A stretch of DNA of 64,000 nucleotides. Source: Phymatolithon calcareum (taxonomy: Eukaryota > Rhodophyta > Florideophyceae > Hapalidiales). The DNA lies in assembly GCA_977006965.1 (NCBI GenBank), contig OZ345357.1, positions 1,116,001 to 1,180,000 of the forward strand, given 5' to 3'. Below are positions 61,754 to 64,000 of the stretch, piece by piece (position 1 is the first letter of the stretch; the number at the start of each line of letters is the position of its first letter). The notes beneath the pieces are model-generated. The model was not told where the DNA came from. It saw only the letters and a program-made list of their open reading frames with translations, and ran no database searches. The position numbers and the translations under genes are program-made.

Positions 61754-62288
61754 ATGGGGCTAAATTTTAATTTTGTACCATACTTAGCGGTTTTGAAAAT
61801 ACTCTTGCATCGACTCTGTTATACAGTACTACTGTTGTTCCTTCCTCTTGTTTCTTTTCATGTTTTGTCCAGGCTTGCAATATGTAACGACCGATCACAG
61901 CAAGTCGTCCGCAAATTGTCCAAATTCCAGTGTGCTTCTTGTGAGAACACAATGCCGATTGATCCCAGCTTGCCTCTCAACAGTGCCGATAAATTAGATC
62001 AGACGCTGTGTACAAAGGCTCTATGCGACGACCATGGAAAGGTACCATTCAGCTATATCCCACTATGGTGTATTCAGAAGAATTGTCACTTCATTTATTC
62101 GCCTTTCATGATTAGTCTACGCATAAAACGAGATCCACTTCTGAAATTCTAAGACCCCGTTCGAAAGGAGTCTTCCACAATGCGCCGAGCTTGCCGAGTC
62201 CACATTTAAATACAGATGGTTTTCCATCCGCACCTGCCGTCTCCCACAAGCAAATGCCAGTGTGATCGAGAGAGAAGACTCTCGCAAC
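61754..62288. other. Upstream region of the protease-like gene
   Basis: A 132-codon frame (61754-62152 plus) without recognisable domain overlaps it; its first part is shared with 61068-61130 as a dispersed repeat. The remainder is the presumed promoter of the S1 protease-like sequence. Confidence 0.4.
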
Positions 62289-63307
62289 ATGTTTCGCCTA
62301 ACCATTTTCCTCGGTATTAGCGCCTTCATTTTGCTCACCGACGCTCCTGTCCATAGTTGGCGCCCTGTTCTCGAGCAAAAGCTAGATGGCTGCCCGTGTA
62401 AGATCCAAATAAGCGGAATGGCCACACAAATGTCTAGCATAGCGTCAGAAATCGTATCCCGAGAAGAACACAACAAGTGGGTTACAGAAGGTCGACCGCA
62501 CTGGCTGGCCAGGTCTCCTTCAATTCTAAGCCAGTTAGCCTTCGACAATGTTTCCGAGCCTCTTGTGCAAAAACCATTCTGTTTCAGTACGGATAAGGAC
62601 GGCCCTGGTGACTACAACATCATCATGTACTCCGCTGGAGACGACTTTGAAGACGTTGATAAAGGGTACATAGCTCGCGGCGAGTGTCCGAACAAGCCCA
62701 TCGATGACTACGACGATAGCGACGTCAAAGATGAATGTAAGAACGACAAGGCTTCTGAAGTGACGTATGGATCGGCAAGTTCTTTGACGCTCGCGTCTAC
62801 CGTCATCCACAGTGGCCTTGTGCGTCAAAAAGGGATTGCCGCGTACAACGTCAAAATCACCCACCTTGACGACCTCAAGCATACTAACGTTAACAGTTGC
62901 ACGGATCCCTCATTGCGCCGCAGCATGTTCTAACCGCTGCACATTGCAAGGTCAAGCTTGGAGAGAACGTCTACATTGGCGATTATCTTGACATTCCTGG
63001 AGAGGAACACACGGTCACCAAGACCATTGTACACGGGGGTTATGCAGACCTCAGGTCGAAACACGGCAACGGTCTGGGAACAGAACTCCATGACATTAAA
63101 CTGTTGTCCTTGGATACCCCGGCCAAGAATGCTGCACGATGTATGGTCACTCTCAATGTTGATTGCCACAGACCTGTGTCTTGCAGGCACGATCGCGTCA
63201 CTGGATACGGAGAGCTGGCGGAGCATGACAGTAAAAGGGATGTGTTACGCTCCACGGTCAGGGGTGGTGCGCAATCCATTGCTATTGCAATTAATTGCAA
63301 TTCGTAG
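62289..63307 (+). pseudogene. Trypsin-like (S1) protease, frameshifted and truncated
   Basis: From ATG 62289 a signal peptide (MFRLTIFLGISAFILL...) leads into about 170 residues of prosequence with an Asp-rich stretch. The S1 domain then starts: VIHSGLVRQKGIAAYNVKIT stands where IVGG... is expected. At about 62897 the frame shifts by one base between NSC and HGSLIAPQHVLTAAHC, where the catalytic His lies. HDIKLLSLDTPA supplies the Asp. The frame ends at 63307 in AATTGC-rich sequence before any GDSGGP, so the catalytic Ser and about a third of the domain are missing. The single frameshift alone could be a sequencing error, but the truncation is structural. Confidence 0.75.
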
Positions 63308-63360
63308 CAATTCGACCCAAATTGGGTTCTGATGAAGAATTGCAATTCGAATTGCTGGTA
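63275..63360. repeat. AATTGC-rich repeat
   Basis: The words AATTGC and GCAATT alternate around the end of the protease-like frame, with ACCCAAATTGGGT in the middle, so the stretch can fold on itself. It marks the point where protease homology stops. Confidence 0.55.
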
Positions 63361-64000
63361 GGTTGTACGAGAGTGTATAGTCAGGGGAATGTTAGAGGGG
63401 GAGTAAAGCAAAAATTTTATGTTACATAAAGTAAACCAAAAAAGACGCAAGAGTTGTGCCAGGTAAATTATGAGCATTTGGCAGTATCAAAATTGTAATG
63501 TTAAAATTAGGTGCTCACGGGGGGATGAGTAGGACGAAGTTAGTCGTTTTCCAATAGGGAAGTGCCAGGGCGACTTCGACGTCTAGATGGAGATTTACAG
63601 TGCATGGACTGTGCAGTAAAGTCTGCTTTTGCTGGCACAGGTCTGATGTGTGCAATTAGGACTGATGAGAATAAATTTTGAAAATCCGGCTACGTGGTTT
63701 TCTGCGATAGGCTGTTTTTCACAGGACTTGATCATCGCAGTGCGCCAAACTGTCCTGCACAACAGAGCTCAGCCCGGTACCACTTGACGATGAGCTGGAG
63801 TCAGATGATATTTCCTGGGGGTCCATATAGCTCGCACTCACCGAACGGTAATAGAATCTTGAACCTCACCACCGCCTACCGATTGCAACGAAGCAAGAGC
63901 TCGAGGCATCTGAGACATTTCAAAAGTTTGACACGAAGAATAATATTTGCGAAAACTATAAATCATGCGCCATGGCCGATTTGTGCGCAGTGCACATCGA
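63361..64000. other. Window end without recognisable gene
   Basis: No frame of note, repeat or RNA gene is seen. Confidence 0.5.

Noticed and set aside
62765-62896. Intron instead of a frameshift in the S1 protease, using TACTAAC and AACAG before 62897
   Set aside because: The S1 domain reads correctly up to NSC just before the shift, so any intron would delete needed sequence. TACTAAC is part of codons for HTNVN.
1-64000. CRISPR array, operons or bacterial defence genes
   Set aside because: No regularly spaced repeats and no prokaryotic gene clusters; introns and gene content are eukaryotic.

Overview
This is nuclear DNA from a plastid-bearing eukaryote, most likely a florideophyte red alga of the Chondrus type. 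The grounds are these. The genes are mostly single-exon, and the few introns are short (82-129 nt in the models below, with GT..AG borders). The products are eukaryotic: a SNF2 remodeller, WDR6, TFIIS, eIF4E and a UBX protein. Two products are cyanobacterial in origin and look plastid-targeted: a sigma-70 factor and a type II beta-ketoacyl-ACP synthase. Decayed gene and transposon copies fill the gaps. The species is an inference, not a match.

Layout. Positions 1-6.2 kb hold a decayed Sen1/senataxin-type SF1 helicase on the minus strand, plus duplicated pieces of its own N-terminal region, which also start the window. Positions 8.3-16.5 kb carry three membrane-related genes: a GT77-like glycosyltransferase, an OSCA/CSC1-type channel and a GT90 (CAP10) glycosyltransferase. 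Positions 16.5-22.3 kb are gene-poor, with remnants of a GT90 tail and of a gene family that recurs near 60 kb. Positions 22.3-48.1 kb form a dense conserved block: a small GNAT, dienelactone hydrolase, 4'-phosphopantetheinyl transferase, acyl-protein thioesterase, a Brahma-like SNF2 ATPase, a thioredoxin-UBA-UBX fusion, KASII, eIF4E, a YacP-like NYN nuclease, TFIIS, a plastid sigma factor and WDR6. Several neighbours are divergent pairs sharing a short promoter region.

Positions 48.3-64 kb are an accessory region. It holds two paralogous, unrecognised three-pass membrane proteins with a Cys-rich, glycosylated loop, relics of the same family, a third two-pass membrane protein, tyrosine-recombinase and LTR-like remnants, a frameshifted and truncated S1 protease, and a gene (59.9 kb) with a decayed inverted partner at 19 kb. 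A short AT-rich block around GCTTTTAAATAAAC recurs near the 3' ends of several of these copies.

Functional links. KASII and the phosphopantetheinyl transferase both serve acyl-carrier-protein biosynthesis. The sigma factor and the NYN protein are probable plastid gene-expression factors. SNF2, TFIIS, WDR6 and eIF4E cover chromatin, transcription, tRNA modification and translation. The accessory region is the part most likely to hold something undescribed, above all the membrane family at 48.4-53.1 kb.
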